Assembly: GCA_964017045.1 (NCBI GenBank)
Contig: OZ024796.1
Location: 19,925,510-19,989,509, forward strand
Direction of reading: 5' to 3'
Origin: Omphiscola glabra
Taxonomy: Eukaryota > Mollusca > Gastropoda > Lymnaeidae
Length of the DNA stretch: 64,000 nucleotides
Numbering within the stretch: the first letter of the stretch is position 1; every line of letters starts with the position of its first letter. The notes beneath the pieces are model-generated. The model had not been told where the DNA came from. It did no database searches and saw nothing but the letters and a program-made list of their open reading frames with translations. A program made the translations under genes and the position numbers. Shown here piece by piece: positions 62,701 to 64,000 of this stretch.

Positions 62701-63847
62701 ACAGTTTTAATAGGATCAAATAATTATAATCAATGGGCATAATTCCAGCCAGTTTGTCAAATTGAAACTTTAGAGAAGCACTGAGCTAAACTACATTATC
62801 CACTGTTAAACTATTATTCACAATTTTTCATGTTTTTCTGCATCCACTGCAAACAATAATACCTTATTTACTTATACACCCAAAGTTCATCTTATACTGG
62901 CATCCATCCATCCATTCATGTGTGGTCGTGTTTCCCAGACTGTAACTCAATACACTGTTGTTATGCAATGAATGGCTTATGTGGTTGAAAGATTTTTGTA
63001 AAATCCAAAATTGAGAGATTTTTCAACAATAAATGTAAATTCAAAGTAATTTGTAATCTATATAATATGGGAATTACATATGATGAATATCTTTTTTTCT
63101 CCACATTTTTTGTACATTATAAAAATATTATTTTTTTTTTTTTTTCCATGCATTTTGAGTAATTAAAAAAGAATTTTGGACACCTGCCAGTTAAATTCGT
63201 TTTAATATATCAACAAAAGTCCTATTGTGATATTATTCTCAGTTTTACGAGAGATACAGCCTACAATTATTGCGACCAGTTCACTGCAAGACAGTCGTTT
63301 AATCAGCTGCCTTAAAAGACTAAGTATGGTATTTTTTTACTCAGATTTTGCCCTAAAAATCTGTATTATTTAATTTGAAGTATATCTTACTAACAAAATA
63401 TCTCCTTAAATAATGCTTTAATGTAAATGTTTATTTTGAAGCGACTCTCAAACTTTGTTATCAAATTAACTATTGATTTAAAACTTGAGAACCTATTGAT
63501 GCATGAATAATGTCATCTGTTTTCTTATACTTCTACAGTATCTAATCAAAGTCCTAATGAAATTGGTCTTAATAATGAATCCTGTAGGTTGGAAATCTTG
63601 ACTAATGCTGATTTCAGTAAGTTATAGTTAAGCTGTTTAAGATAAATAAGTTACAGTTAGTTACATCACAAATCCTTAAATTCTAAACTTCCAACCATGT
63701 ACTTGCTGTAAAAAATTTTCTCTAGGCTATGATGTAGGCAAACATCGCATTCTAGCACTAACGCTCCCTGGCATGCCCAAACACTTTACAGAGGAAGAGA
63801 AGAAAATCTACTTTTCATCACTTATTTCTCTAGACAGAACCAATTTG
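59768..63847 (+). CDS. MSH5: MutS homolog 5 (MSH5), 5' portion, runs off the window
   Basis: Coding exons 59768-59938, 62071-62194, 63243-63323, 63539-63616 and 63726-63847 join in one frame with GT-AG introns. The first exon begins at an acceptor at 59728, so an upstream 5' UTR exon is likely. ATG at 59768 is followed directly by another ATG. The first 57 residues are acidic and variable (RDEDEEIGNEI). Conserved MSH5 sequence follows: a beta-strand block SIVWHSGQLALAFYDLSSRQ, then FLVPDVPEN, then QPTIIATSSLQDSRLISCLK, then EEEKKIYFSSLISLDRTNL, corresponding to the MutS domain II (connector) region. Known role: MSH4-MSH5 forms a clamp that stabilises meiotic crossover intermediates; it is not a mismatch-repair protein and lacks the mismatch-binding domain I. 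The clamp and ATPase domains lie beyond the window. Confidence 0.9.
61507..61870. repeat. 21-bp minisatellite in MSH5 intron 1
   Basis: About 16 copies, partly degenerate and with one interruption near 61770, of a unit close to TCATGAGTTGTAACACCTCT plus G. Because 21 is a multiple of three it gives an apparent repetitive frame (MSCNTSV repeats, 61507-61719), which is an artefact. Confidence 0.92.
62405..62592. mobile_element. 188-bp non-autonomous hAT element in MSH5 intron 2
   Basis: Ends TAGTGGTCGGCAAACT and, inverted, CAGTGGTTGGCAAACT. Flanking repeats AACTAAGG (62397-62404) and CACTAAGG (62593-62600) share 7 of 8 bases. GGCTCT motifs near the ends recall the element at 53805-54164. It lies within the intron and does not disturb exon joining. 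Confidence 0.88.
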
Positions 63848-64000
63848 GTAAACTGATTTTGTGGTTATCTTTTTGTTGAATTATTAGCAAAAAATGTTTG
63901 AATTTATGAAGCTTCTATGTGCTATTTTGAGGAATTGGAAGTATTTTTGTGTGGCTTTAAAGAAATACTTGAAGCATTTAGAAATAAAAAAATGTATGAC

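Overview
The window looks like nuclear DNA from an animal, most likely a lophotrochozoan such as a gastropod mollusc. The organism call is an inference with low confidence. Evidence for it: intron-rich genes with canonical GT/AG junctions, an intronless bZIP gene of the Jun family, a BC-box leucine-rich-repeat gene and a meiotic MutS gene, all in very AT-rich DNA full of transposon debris and minisatellites. No bacterial gene organisation, rRNA, tRNA or CRISPR array was seen.

Layout. (1) 1-23052 is a tandem array of at least four almost identical units of about 5.76 kb, running off the left edge. Each unit holds degenerate AT-rich minisatellites, a palindrome of about 480 bp, and a frameshifted piece of a LINE reverse-transcriptase C-terminus. 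It holds no convincing gene. (2) 23218-25043 looks like an LTR retrotransposon remnant: a long LTR with CRE, TATA and AATAAA, followed by a primer-binding site matching the 3' end of tRNA-Ser. (3) 26401-29396 is a hAT-like element with an exact 8-bp target duplication, and a second 360-bp hAT-like element is nested in it. (4) 32528-43437 (+) is a 14-exon gene whose exons join in one frame to 694 codons. It resembles LRRC41 (MUF1), a substrate receptor of Cullin-5/Elongin BC ubiquitin ligases. Its introns carry several minisatellites, three of which abut or duplicate splice junctions. A retroposon with 17-bp target duplications sits just after the stop codon. (5) 49253-50152 (-) is Jun, complete and intronless, with AP-1, CArG-like and TATA-like sites upstream. 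(6) 51575-53345 is a satellite of about ten monomers of roughly 174 bp. (7) 53805-59416 is mostly non-coding and contains several non-autonomous transposons. One of them is confirmed by an uninterrupted relative inside an LRRC41 intron. (8) 59768-63847 (+) is the 5' part of MSH5, five exons, continuing past the right edge.

The three genes are functionally unrelated as far as can be seen: protein turnover, stress/growth transcription, and meiotic crossing-over. The main interest lies in the repeats: the homogenised 5.76-kb array, splice-junction minisatellites in LRRC41, and nested hAT-like insertions with legible target duplications. All calls were made by reading the sequence; no database search or alignment program was run.
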